Origin: Pasteurellaceae bacterium Orientalotternb1
Lineage (GTDB): Bacteria; Pseudomonadota; Gammaproteobacteria; Enterobacterales; Pasteurellaceae
Direction: 5' to 3'
DNA: 64,000 nucleotides
Assembly (NCBI GenBank): GCA_011455275.1
Contig: CP015028.1
Location: forward strand, 186,001-250,000
A model generated the notes under the pieces. The model was not told the DNA's origin, did no database searches, and saw only the letters and a list, made by a program, of their open reading frames with translations. This document shows, in pieces, positions 22,691-35,900 of the stretch. Both the position numbers and the translations under genes were made by a program. The first letter of the stretch is position 1. Every line of letters starts with the position of its first letter.

Positions 22691-23680
22691 TTAAAAGGAA
22701 GAGCGTTTCACCAACTCTGGCTCCAACTGAATCGTTTCAATCGGTTTGTTCGGCTCTCGAATGCGGGCAAGAAGCTGCTCGACGGCATTTTTGGCGAGAC
22801 GGGCTTTCGGTTGGTGGATAGTGGAAAGCGGTGGGGCGAGGAATTGGGCGAGTTCAATGTTATCGTAGCCGATGATGGCAATGTCTTGCGGAATGCATAG
22901 CCCTGCTTGCCAAATCGCTTGATATGCCCCAATTGCAATGCTGTCGCTCATCGCAAAAATGGCTTGCGGGCGATTGGGCTGGGCGAGCAGCTTACGGGTG
23001 GCTTCCACGCCGCCATCGTAGTGGAAGTGGCTTTCGATGATCCATTCAGGGCGGATTTGCAAATTTTTCTCAGAAAGTGACCGCTTGTAGCCTTTCAAAC
23101 GATTGACGGTGAGCGGTTTTGAGCTTTCGCCTGTGATCACTGCAATATCGGTATAACCTGCATCAATTAACGCTTTTGTTGCAAGATAACCACCAAGTTC
23201 GGAATTTTCGTGAATGATATCAGCATTTAACGGCTGTTGCCACCAGTCGATGACCACCATCGGTAACTGCAAATTCGCTAAAATTTCAGGTTCAACATCT
23301 TGCGGCTCAGCACACATCAGCAGCAAACCATCGACTTGCTTAGCAAGCAGTCGGTCTAAATGTTTTTTGAGACTTTGGGAGTTGCCGTCGGTATTCACCA
23401 CAATCAAATGGTAATGATGCCGCTCACAATAACGCTCAACGTGGCGAACGACTTCAGCAAAAAATGGATTACTACTGGCTGTGACCAACATCCCAAGGGT
23501 GTTGGTTTCTTTCATTTTCAGGCTACGGGCAACGAGCGACGGTTTGTAGTCTAACTCCTTGATGACTTTCTGCACTTTTTCAGTGATTTCAGGGCTCACA
23601 AAACGAGAACCGTTCACCACGTGGGAAACGGTTGAAAGCGAAACTTGTGCAATCCGTGCGATGTCTTTCATTGTTGCCAT
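22691..23680 (-). CDS. rbsR: Ribose operon repressor RbsR, LacI family
   Basis: 329 residues. The N-terminal helix-turn-helix MKDIARIAQVSLSTVSHVVNGSRF and hinge are followed by a periplasmic-binding-like sensor domain (AIFAMSDSIAIGAYQAIWQAG). The start MATMKD matches E. coli RbsR. It is expected to repress rbsDACBK until ribose binds, acting at the palindrome at 22568. It lies upstream of the operon on the same strand with a gap of about 168 bases, not downstream as in E. coli. An uptake signal is embedded in the coding region near 23077. Confidence 0.93.
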   Translation of the reverse strand: MATMKDIARIAQVSLSTVSHVVNGSRFVSPEITEKVQKVIKELDYKPSLVARSLKMKETNTLGMLVTASSNPFFAEVVRHVERYCERHHYHLIVVNTDGNSQSLKKHLDRLLAKQVDGLLLMCAEPQDVEPEILANLQLPMVVIDWWQQPLNADIIHENSELGGYLATKALIDAGYTDIAVITGESSKPLTVNRLKGYKRSLSEKNLQIRPEWIIESHFHYDGGVEATRKLLAQPNRPQAIFAMSDSIAIGAYQAIWQAGLCIPQDIAIIGYDNIELAQFLAPPLSTIHQPKARLAKNAVEQLLARIREPNKPIETIQLEPELVKRSSF

Positions 23681-23775
23681 TAAACATTCCTAAATTTTAG
23701 CCTTTAGAATATCGAAACTCTATAGGAAAAGAACCTGATAAACAAGGGAGCTCAAATTAATAAAATACTTACTTT

Positions 23776-25329
23776 TTAACCTTTCCAATAACGTGATTCA
23801 TCCATTTCAAAGTTTCCACTAATACCCCAGAAAGTACCTTTATCTAAAGTAATTTTAAATGCTATTGCTTTTTCTTTCGTTGCTTCTACCAGAGATGTTT
23901 CAATGAAAGTTACCTTATAAGAGCTATTTGGTTGTCGGACCAATTCACAATTTTCCGCTTCAAAACCAGTTTTTTTCTCAACTTCAACCGTTAAATGCCC
24001 ACCTTGTTCAATATCAGCCCAAATGAAGAATTCTTCACCAAAGAAACGAAATGATTGAGTACTAAAACTCATTGCTTTTTCAGGATGACGTTGCACCATA
24101 CCAGCTAAACGATTTTTATCTATATAGGCTAGGCCTAAACCTGTCTCACGCCAGCCCCTATGACGCCCTTTACCGCCAGTATAGTAAATACGATCATCAC
24201 CAGCTGTCATTGAAGAAGCAAAAATAGTTGCACTATCAAATTCACCCTCAAGATATTTTTCACGTCCTAGTCCAGATGGGATCAAGATATTATTTTCTGG
24301 TACGGTTTTGTTCCATTCAGTTAAATTAGTTGACCAATACAGCTCTAAATTAAGCGTGTCAAAATCCATTACGGAAATATCGCCTTGTTTATACACTGAT
24401 GCAAAACCCAAATAGATATCATTATATTCAAATACCGTCATTGAATAGATTTGTTCATCAAAGCCTTGACCACGTAACACCTCTTCTAAAGGTGACCAAT
24501 GAATAAAGTCATCACTCCGTGAAATAGCTTGTACACGGAAATTACTCGCCCATAGACGGGTACTAAGAATATATTGATTCGTTCGACTATCCTTAAAGAC
24601 TGAATTATGGCAATCAGCACCTAGAACAGGGCTATTTTCTTGCCATTCGGTCAATGTCGAAAAATGAATACCATCAGGTGAAAATGCGACAGCCATTTTT
24701 TTATTTTTTTCTTTACGAGTAATCAGTTTAAATCGTTTATTAGGATCTGGTTCGTTAGGTTCATATAGCACTCCAGTCCCTGCAACATCACGCATAATCA
24801 AATTATTTTTCTTACTTCCTTCAAACTCCACTAAATTTAAATTCGGTTTTTCCCAATGAACACCATCCGTTGAGCGAGCATAAGCAAGACCAACTTGGCG
24901 ATCTTTGGTGGAATAGCTAACCTCAGATCGCTTTTCTCTTGGTATTGAAGTGGAAGATGGATCAATAACAAAGAGTGTATAGTAACAATGGTATATACCT
25001 TGATTGTCTAAGATCACATTAGGATAACCGTTATCTATTCTTGGTTCCCAAGGCTTTGGTGGATTCTCGTATAGACCTTCAATAAACAATGGATTGTGTT
25101 CATCTTTCTTCACCTCCCCCATTTTCAACCGCATATTATTCATTTTTAAACCGTGGTAGATCCCTGTATCAAAGGCAAAATAATGCTTTAATTGACGTTT
25201 CAGAGGACGAGGTTCAAGGGTTACAGACCTTACTTTAAAACTAGTAGCATTAACAATTTGTGGAGCAACTGCGAAAGAAGCAGCTCCAGCTAATCTCAAA
25301 AGAAGTGAACGACGAGAAAGAGTGAACAT
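23776..25329 (-). CDS. Tat-exported beta-propeller protein, glycoside hydrolase-like
   Basis: 517 residues from the ATG at 25329 (GGAG six bases upstream; a TTG four codons earlier is less likely). The N-terminus MFTLSRRSLLLRLAGAASFA is a twin-arginine signal. The rest has repeated blade-like patterns: GLAYARSTDGVHWEKP, AVAFSPDGIHFSTLTEW, ISRSDDFIHWSPLEE and YWSTNLTEWNKTVPE. Such SxDGxHW repeats are typical of five-bladed propellers of the GH32/43/68-like superfamily. I cannot assign a family or substrate. It stands alone between rbsR and the atp operon and looks more AT-rich than its neighbours, which suggests acquisition. It probably acts on a glycan in the periplasm. Confidence 0.7.
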   Translation of the reverse strand: MFTLSRRSLLLRLAGAASFAVAPQIVNATSFKVRSVTLEPRPLKRQLKHYFAFDTGIYHGLKMNNMRLKMGEVKKDEHNPLFIEGLYENPPKPWEPRIDNGYPNVILDNQGIYHCYYTLFVIDPSSTSIPREKRSEVSYSTKDRQVGLAYARSTDGVHWEKPNLNLVEFEGSKKNNLIMRDVAGTGVLYEPNEPDPNKRFKLITRKEKNKKMAVAFSPDGIHFSTLTEWQENSPVLGADCHNSVFKDSRTNQYILSTRLWASNFRVQAISRSDDFIHWSPLEEVLRGQGFDEQIYSMTVFEYNDIYLGFASVYKQGDISVMDFDTLNLELYWSTNLTEWNKTVPENNILIPSGLGREKYLEGEFDSATIFASSMTAGDDRIYYTGGKGRHRGWRETGLGLAYIDKNRLAGMVQRHPEKAMSFSTQSFRFFGEEFFIWADIEQGGHLTVEVEKKTGFEAENCELVRQPNSSYKVTFIETSLVEATKEKAIAFKITLDKGTFWGISGNFEMDESRYWKG

Positions 25330-25540
25330 GGTGAACTCCAATTACGATTAACGAAATGGTAATATAGTGAATTTAGATGGGAGTAAGCAATGTGGAAAAC
25401 AGAGAAGCGTGAAGAACTTCACAAAATTATAGAATGAACTAAGCATCCTGATCTTTTATCAACAGAAAATTGCAAAATAATAGACGGAAGTAACCGCTTG
25501 TAAAATAGAGAGCCTTACTCTTTTAGATCAAAAAGAATAA

Positions 25541-25575
25541 AAAAACGCTTTAACTTTAGGGATAAAGCGTTTTTA
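25541..25575 (-). terminator. Terminator of the atp operon
   Basis: On the minus strand AAAAACGCTTTA (25574-25563) pairs with TAAAGCGTTTTT (25552-25541) over a loop of about 10 bases, with the T run included. It lies 6 bases after the atpC stop. Confidence 0.9.
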
Positions 25576-25580
25576 TTTAA

Positions 25581-26000
25581 TTATCGACGACTTGATAATT
25601 GCGACTTAGTCAGTTCGTAAACACGCAATTTCGCAATTTCGCGAGCCAATTTTGCGGTGAGATCTGCATCGTTGGTGTTGCTAAGAGTTTCTTCGGCTTT
25701 GCGTTTTGCCGCTAAAATGCGTTGTTCATCCAACTCTTCACCACGAATTGCGGTGTCTGCGAGTACGGTTACGACTGTTGGTTGCACTTCAAGGAAGCCA
25801 CCTGATACATAGATGAATTCTTCTTTGCCATCAGCAAGGGTGAATTTCACCATACCTGGTTTAATTGCCGTTAATAATGGGGTGTGTCCCGCATAGACAC
25901 CAAGCTCCCCATCAACCCCTGAAACACGCACACTCGTTACGTCGCCGCAGAAAATTTTACGCTCTGCACTCACCACGGTGAGTTCAAATTGAGATGCCAT
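25581..26000 (-). CDS. atpC: ATP synthase F1 subunit epsilon
   Basis: 139 residues, normal length. The N-terminal beta-sandwich ([36 protein letters not shown]) is followed by the two-helix C-terminal domain. It is the rotor-stalk subunit that couples and inhibits F1. Last gene of atpIBEFHAGDC. Confidence 0.98.
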   Translation of the reverse strand: MASQFELTVVSAERKIFCGDVTSVRVSGVDGELGVYAGHTPLLTAIKPGMVKFTLADGKEEFIYVSGGFLEVQPTVVTVLADTAIRGEELDEQRILAAKRKAEETLSNTNDADLTAKLAREIAKLRVYELTKSQLSSRR

Positions 26001-26032
26001 GTTGTTCTCCTTTTTTAAATGTTAGGGAACAA

Positions 26033-28293
<2,261 letters not shown>

Positions 28294-28315
28294 ATTCTTT
28301 CTCCGCTAAAGTAGA

Positions 28316-29857
28316 TTACCAAGCACTATTCTTTTTGAAGCTATCCAAAATTTCGATCAATTTTGCTTTGATATCATCATTATAGTTGCCTGATTTAGAG
28401 AGTTCTTGCATAAACTCGCCGTAGTTTGCTGCCGCATAATCTAAAAGATTTGCTTCGAACGAGCCGACACGTTCTACTTCCACATCATCTAAGTAACCAA
28501 ACTCGGCAGCCGCAAGGGATAAACCTAATTGAGCCACTGACATTGGTGAAAATTGTTTCTGTTTAAGCAATTCTGTTACTTTTTGACCGTGTGATAACTG
28601 TTTGCGTGTTGCATCGTCTAAGTCTGATGCAAACTGTGCAAACGCCGCTAATTCACGATATTGAGCAAGTGCAGTACGGATACCGCCCGCTAATTTTTTA
28701 ACCAATTTCGTTTGTGCAGAACCACCTACACGAGAGACCGAAATACCTGGGTTTACTGCTGGACGAATACCTGCGTTAAACAAGCCTGATTCTAAGAAGA
28801 TCTGACCATCGGTAATCGAAATGACGTTAGTTGGAACGAACGCAGAAACATCACCCGCTTGGGTTTCGATAATTGGTAAAGCGGTTAATGAACCCGTTTG
28901 ACCTTTTACTGCACCATTGGTAAAACGTTCTACATAGTCTGCGTTTACACGAGATGCACGCTCAAGTAAGCGTGAGTGTAGGTAGAATACGTCACCTGGA
29001 TACGCTTCACGACCTGGCGGACGGCGTAACAACAATGAAATTTGACGGTAAGCAACTGCTTGCTTAGACAAATCATCGTAAACGATCAACGCATCTTCAC
29101 CACGATCACGGAAGTATTCACCCATTGCACAACCTGCATATGGTGCAAGGTATTGCAACGCTGCAGATTCTGATGCAGATGCTACAACCACGATAGTGTT
29201 TTGTAAGGCACCGTGTTCTTCTAATTTACGCACCACGTTAGAAATGGTCGATGCTTTTTGACCGATCGCCACGTAGATACATTTAATGCCTGAATCACGT
29301 TGGTTAATGATCGCATCAATGGCTAATGCCGTTTTACCTGTTTGACGGTCACCGATGATCAACTCACGTTGACCACGACCGATTGGCACCATTGAGTCAA
29401 CCGCTTTGTAACCCGTTTGTACTGGTTGATCAACCGATTGACGATCGATAACACCTGGTGCAATCACTTCGATTGGTGAGAAACCATCGTTTTGGATTTC
29501 ACCTTTACCATCGATTGGCTGGCCAAGGGTATTTACCACACGACCTAGCAAGCCACGACCTACTGGTACTTCTAAAATACGACCAGTGCATTTCACTTCC
29601 ATACCTTCTGCTAAATCAGCGTATGGACCCATTACTACTGCACCAACTGAATCTCTTTCTAAATTTAAGGCGATAGCATAACGGTTGCCTGGCAACTCAA
29701 TCATCTCACCTTGCATTACATCGGATAAGCCATGGATACGAATAACCCCATCGCTAACCGAAACGATTGTCCCAGTGCTTTGTGCTTCACTTACCACATT
29801 GAACTGTGCAATACGTTTTTTTATCAATTCACTAATTTCTGTAGAATTTAGTTGCAT
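28316..29857 (-). CDS. atpA: ATP synthase F1 subunit alpha
   Basis: 513 residues. The non-catalytic nucleotide site has Walker A GDRQTGKT. The N-terminus [16 protein letters not shown] matches the E. coli protein. AGAGGA precedes the ATG. Stator hexamer subunit alternating with beta; 12 bases downstream of atpH. Confidence 0.99.
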   Translation of the reverse strand: MQLNSTEISELIKKRIAQFNVVSEAQSTGTIVSVSDGVIRIHGLSDVMQGEMIELPGNRYAIALNLERDSVGAVVMGPYADLAEGMEVKCTGRILEVPVGRGLLGRVVNTLGQPIDGKGEIQNDGFSPIEVIAPGVIDRQSVDQPVQTGYKAVDSMVPIGRGQRELIIGDRQTGKTALAIDAIINQRDSGIKCIYVAIGQKASTISNVVRKLEEHGALQNTIVVVASASESAALQYLAPYAGCAMGEYFRDRGEDALIVYDDLSKQAVAYRQISLLLRRPPGREAYPGDVFYLHSRLLERASRVNADYVERFTNGAVKGQTGSLTALPIIETQAGDVSAFVPTNVISITDGQIFLESGLFNAGIRPAVNPGISVSRVGGSAQTKLVKKLAGGIRTALAQYRELAAFAQFASDLDDATRKQLSHGQKVTELLKQKQFSPMSVAQLGLSLAAAEFGYLDDVEVERVGSFEANLLDYAAANYGEFMQELSKSGNYNDDIKAKLIEILDSFKKNSAW

Positions 29858-29869
29858 TTTCTATTCCTC

Positions 29870-30403
29870 TTACAAGCACAACTCTTGGTTCAAACGGTTT
29901 AACTGACCTTTGCTGCTGCCGTCAATGACAGTGTCATCATAGCGAATTACCGCCCCTGCCAATAATGCAGGATCAACTTTGGTAATAAGACGAACTTGAC
30001 TGTTTAATTTCACTTTAATTGCATTTGCAATTTTTGTTTCTTGAGCAGCCGTTAAAGGCGTTGCTGAAGTGACAAAAACGTCTTTGACTGCTTCATAGTT
30101 TGCACGCAATTCAAGGAAACCTTGATACACTGCAGATAACGTCGCAAGACGTTTATTTTCAGCCATTACACGAATGAAATTTTGCCCATATTGATCAAGT
30201 TGTTCTGCACAAATTGCAATAAACGCATCCGCAATTTTGCTCGTGGCCAATGAAGAACGGATAAAACCTTGCACTTCTTCATTTTCTGCGACCAATGCAG
30301 CAAATTGCAACATACCTTGCCATTTGTCTAACTGACCTTGTTCTAAAGCAAAATCAAAAGCTGCTTTAGCATAGGGGCGAGCTACTGTAGTTAATTCTGA
30401 CAT
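29870..30403 (-). CDS. atpH: ATP synthase F1 subunit delta
   Basis: 177 residues, typical of the OSCP/delta family ([16 protein letters not shown] at the N-terminus). It links the peripheral b-stalk to the top of F1. GAGGGG lies before the ATG, and atpF ends 13 bases upstream. Confidence 0.98.
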   Translation of the reverse strand: MSELTTVARPYAKAAFDFALEQGQLDKWQGMLQFAALVAENEEVQGFIRSSLATSKIADAFIAICAEQLDQYGQNFIRVMAENKRLATLSAVYQGFLELRANYEAVKDVFVTSATPLTAAQETKIANAIKVKLNSQVRLITKVDPALLAGAVIRYDDTVIDGSSKGQLNRLNQELCL

Positions 30404-30416
30404 AGGCCCCTCTCAA

Positions 30417-30887
30417 TTATAATTCTGCAACTAGCTTATCAATAATGTCATTGTTTGCCGCCGCATCAACGGAACGACCCACAATTTTCTCTGCACCGGC
30501 AACCGCCAACGCAGCCACTTTTTGACGAAGCTCTTCTTGAACACGTTTACGTTCGCTTTCCACTTCGGCGTAACCTTGCTCAATAATTTTCGCTCTTTCT
30601 GCTTCAGCTTCTGCTTGCACAGACTCTAAAATCTCATTGCGACGTTTTGTTGCTAAATCAATGATCTGTTGTGCTTCTTCACGTGCTTTGGCAAGTTCTT
30701 GTTCAACCAAAACTTTCGTGTCAGCTTGTTCTTGCTTCGCTTTTTCAGCACTTGCAAGTGCGTCTGCAATTTTAGCTTGACGCGATTCAATCGCTCCAAT
30801 GAGCGGCGGCCAAACGAATTTCATACAGAACCACACAAACAGTGTGAACGCAATTAGTTGACCAATTAGTGTTGCATTTAAGTTCAC
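30417..30887 (-). CDS. atpF: ATP synthase Fo subunit b
   Basis: 156 residues: one N-terminal membrane helix ([20 protein letters not shown]) and a long charged amphipathic helix that forms the stator stalk dimer. The start is GTG at 30887, preceded by AGGAGGG; the protein begins [10 protein letters not shown], the same N-terminus as E. coli AtpF. Confidence 0.98.
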   Translation of the reverse strand: MNLNATLIGQLIAFTLFVWFCMKFVWPPLIGAIESRQAKIADALASAEKAKQEQADTKVLVEQELAKAREEAQQIIDLATKRRNEILESVQAEAEAERAKIIEQGYAEVESERKRVQEELRQKVAALAVAGAEKIVGRSVDAAANNDIIDKLVAEL

Positions 30888-30951
30888 AACGCCCTCCTCA
30901 AAGTCGGCTAAGTTACTCGAAAGTAACTATGGTTTATAAAACAAATCCGAC

Positions 30952-31290
<339 letters not shown>

Positions 31291-31292
31291 TT

Positions 31293-31350
31293 ACAAGCGG
31301 TTAGTTCCTACTAATTTTTTGCAAATTTTCAGCAGTAAGTGACCGCTTGC
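31293..31350. repeat. Inverted uptake-signal pair inside the atp operon
   Basis: ACAAGCGGT (31293-31301) faces ACCGCTTGC (31342-31350, last base off consensus). It sits between atpB and atpE, where read-through is needed, so it must be a leaky hairpin or serve only in DNA uptake. It could lower or tune expression after atpB. Confidence 0.65.
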
Positions 31351-31364
31351 ATCCTATCATTTGT

Positions 31365-32583
<1,219 letters not shown>

Positions 32584-32661
32584 ATTTTTACTCAAGCTAT
32601 TCAGTTAAACGTTTGCTAATGCGAATAAAAACGCACTGTTTCGTTACAAAAAATCTGGTGA

Positions 32662-32690
32662 ATTATACGCACAATAGATGATGATTCCAA
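32662..32690 (-). promoter_or_regulatory. Promoter of the atp operon
   Basis: The minus strand has TTGGAA (32690-32685), a 17-base spacer and perfect TATAAT (32667-32662), about 80 bases before atpI. The 324-base gap from 32584 to 32907 also holds a single uptake signal (near 32800) and the adhesin terminator; nothing else is seen there. Confidence 0.75.
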
Positions 32691-32840
32691 CCACCAAACC
32701 AAAGAAAAAGTGTTAAGTGTTTAACATTTTTGACTTTTTCCCTAAAATTTCGACAAATTTTCAATTTTTCAAAGAAATCCATTCTCAAGAACAACTTTAC
32801 AAGCGGTCAGATCAATGGAATTTTTTGCAAATTTGCAAAC

Positions 32841-32872
32841 AAAAAAAGAGTTGCTGTTTCCAGCAACTCTTT
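32841..32872 (-). terminator. Terminator of the trimeric adhesin gene
   Basis: On the minus strand AAAGAGTTGCTG (32872-32861) pairs with CAGCAACTCTTT (32856-32845) around a four-base loop, followed by further T residues. It lies 36 bases after the adhesin stop. Confidence 0.92.
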
Positions 32873-32907
32873 GTATTTAAAGTTTAGTTTGATAACAGAT
32901 TATCAGA

Positions 32908-35900
32908 TTACCATTGGTAACCTACACCCACAGATCCACCGAAGTCTCCGCGAGTATTCGCATTACCTTGAAGTTTCAAGATAACTTTACCATTGTCGCT
33001 TGAACGTGAGTAACCTACAGCCACCGCACTTTCGCCTTTATAGGTACCTGCTGCTGCAGCAACCATTGATTTACCTGGTTGGTAAACTTGTGGTAAGCCT
33101 GCTGCGGCATTCGAACCTGCGATACCACCACGGAGATTTTTATCCGTTTTGGTAATACGATTGTTAATATCGCCTAAACCTTGTTTGAGTTGGTTCACGT
33201 TCACTGCATCAGTACCGTTCACACCAGGTGCAACGTTAGTGATACGAGCTGCTGAACCATCTGGTTTAGCCACTTTCAAATCACCACTTGCGGTTGCCGA
33301 AATCACTGGACCAGCTGCCCCACCAACTTGAACTGTGTTAGTTTGAACTTTATTAAACACAGGGTTATCTGAAATGGTTACTTTCACTTGGCGTGTGCCA
33401 TCAGCAAGAGTTGAACCTGTGACAGTTGCATTTTTGTTACCACTTGCAAATTCAACACGGCTGTTATTACGCACTTGATCTTGATATTTGTCATCTGCTG
33501 TGCCAACTACAAAGCCTAAGTTTTGTAAATCACCCACGGTTGCAGCATTGTTCGGGTTAGATTTCGCAAAGTCTACTAAACCACCGTTACCTGCTTTGCC
33601 TAAAGCATCTTTTGCTTTTGCTGCATCAACAGCTGTTGCACCTGCTTTTGCAGTGCCATTTGGATCAACTTGATCTGCGGCATACCATTTACCGTCGTTA
33701 GCAAGTTTGATGTCTTTGCCATCTACTTGCGGCGCAACGAAGGTATTTGCACCGTTTGCAAGGTTACCCAATTGTGATGGTGCACCAATATCACCGTTAG
33801 GTGCTGCAGGGTTCACTAAGTTAGTGCTTAATGAGTTCACATCAGCTGGTTTAGCCATATCTGGTTTACCATCTGCACCCACTTGGTAGAACTTATCGCC
33901 CACTTTCGCCACTGGCACATCTTTACCTGTTACAGGATCTTTCGTTGTGTAAGTGAGTGGTAAGCCATTTACATGTACAGAAACATTTGTTGTATCTACA
34001 CCTGTTGCAGCATCACGCGTTGTAGTTGCACTTACGACAGTGTTTGAACCGTTAGTGAAGTTCACTACATCGTTCGGAGTCACTTTCTCAGTTGGTTTAC
34101 CTGCAACAGTTGATTGACCATTTTGCTGTACAAAGAAGCCAGACTTGTTCACAGTTTGATCAAGTTGATCTTTGTTCACTGCTTGGTCAGGTCTTTCTGC
34201 CCATGCTACGTTATCTAAGTTCACACCACCAGTGCCTTTCGTCACAGTATCTTTCGCTTCAGGATTCGCCTGAATTGCGGCTGCTTTCGCTGCATCTACT
34301 GCTTTTAAGATTTCCGCTGGCGTTGCTTGTGGGTTAGCTGCCAAGGTGTCTGCTACCGCTTTTTCAGCCGCAGCTGCAACTGGATCTTTCACTTCATATT
34401 TCGGTGTGGCAGAGCCAAGACCGTTAGTGAGCTGTGCCCCTTTATTCAGTTGAGCAACTTCAGCTGGCTCTAATGCTTTTGGAGCTTGTGCCGCTGGGTC
34501 TGTTGGCGTTTTCACTGAACCATCTGCATTCACATCGTCTTTTGCATAGAACTTGCCGTCATTCGCTTTCACAAACTCTTTGCCCGTTGCATCGGTGTAT
34601 TTGAAGTCAATTGGTAAATCAACATCCACTTTTACTGTGGTTGTTGTGACCACTTTACCTTCGTTATCCACTTTCTTCACCGTACCCAATGACACTTGTG
34701 TGTTCTTACCGTCTGCGAAGCTAACGTTGTCATCAGGGTTCACTTTTTCAGACTTGTTGTTGTAATCCACTTTTGCCGCTTCCGCTGCATCTGCTTTACC
34801 GACTGTCCAGCCTGATTTTTGTAACGCTTCAGCCACTTTGTGACCAGTGACTAAACCATCACCATTATTCACAACAGTATCTTTCTGTGCTTGTGTTAAT
34901 GGTTGAGCACCTGCTTTTGGTTCACCCGTTGTTGGATCGATATCCGCTTTCTTGTAGTAATTACCGTCTGGGGTTTTCACTACTTCTGTCGGCTTACCAT
35001 CAATGGTCGCAATTCCTTCATTTGGCTTGATGACATCACCTTCTTTCAAGGAAATTTTGATTTCACGGGCACCAGTATCCTTATTGGTTGAACCTTCTAC
35101 GTTGATAAATTTCTTATCACCAACAAAGTCCACTTTCGCATTGTTACGTACTTGGTCGGTATAACCGTTTTCTGAAGTACCAATGTTAAAGCCAAGGTTT
35201 TGTAAGTCACCTACGGTTGCAGCATTGTTCGGGTTAGAGTTAGCGAAATCGACTAAACCACCGTTAGGAGCTTGAGCCAGTGCGTCTTTTACCTTCGCAG
35301 GATCAATCGCTGCAGCACCTGCTTTCAATGTGCCATTTGGCTCAACTTGGTCTGCAGGATACCATTTACCATCATTTGCCTGTTTGATGTTTTGACCATC
35401 AACTTGTGGGGCAACAAAGGTTTTCGCACCATTTGCAACATTGCTAATGACATTACCGCCATTATTTAAACCATCTTTAGTTAAAGATACGGTTTCTTTC
35501 GTCGGATCTACTGGTTTAATTGCAATGCCATTACCACCTACGTTTGTGACATTGCCATCCGCATCTTGGAACTCTGCAGTAGAAAGCCCAACTAAATCTT
35601 TTGCTAATTTAATTGATAACGTATCCGTGCCATTTGCTACAACACCAATATTAGCATTGCTTAACTTAGTCGGATCGTTAACACCACCAATCAAACTAAC
35701 TTTCTGACCAAGTTTACGGGTTACATCTGTACCAGTATCACCGCCAAAAGTTAATGGGCTATTAACGGCATCATTTAAGCTACTTAATGCATCACCTACA
35801 TTGTTTACTGGTTTCACTGTGCCATCTGCTGGATTCGTGATGTTATACGTTGGTGCTTTGATTGTGCCATCTGGATTGACTGCGGCACCACCACCTAACG

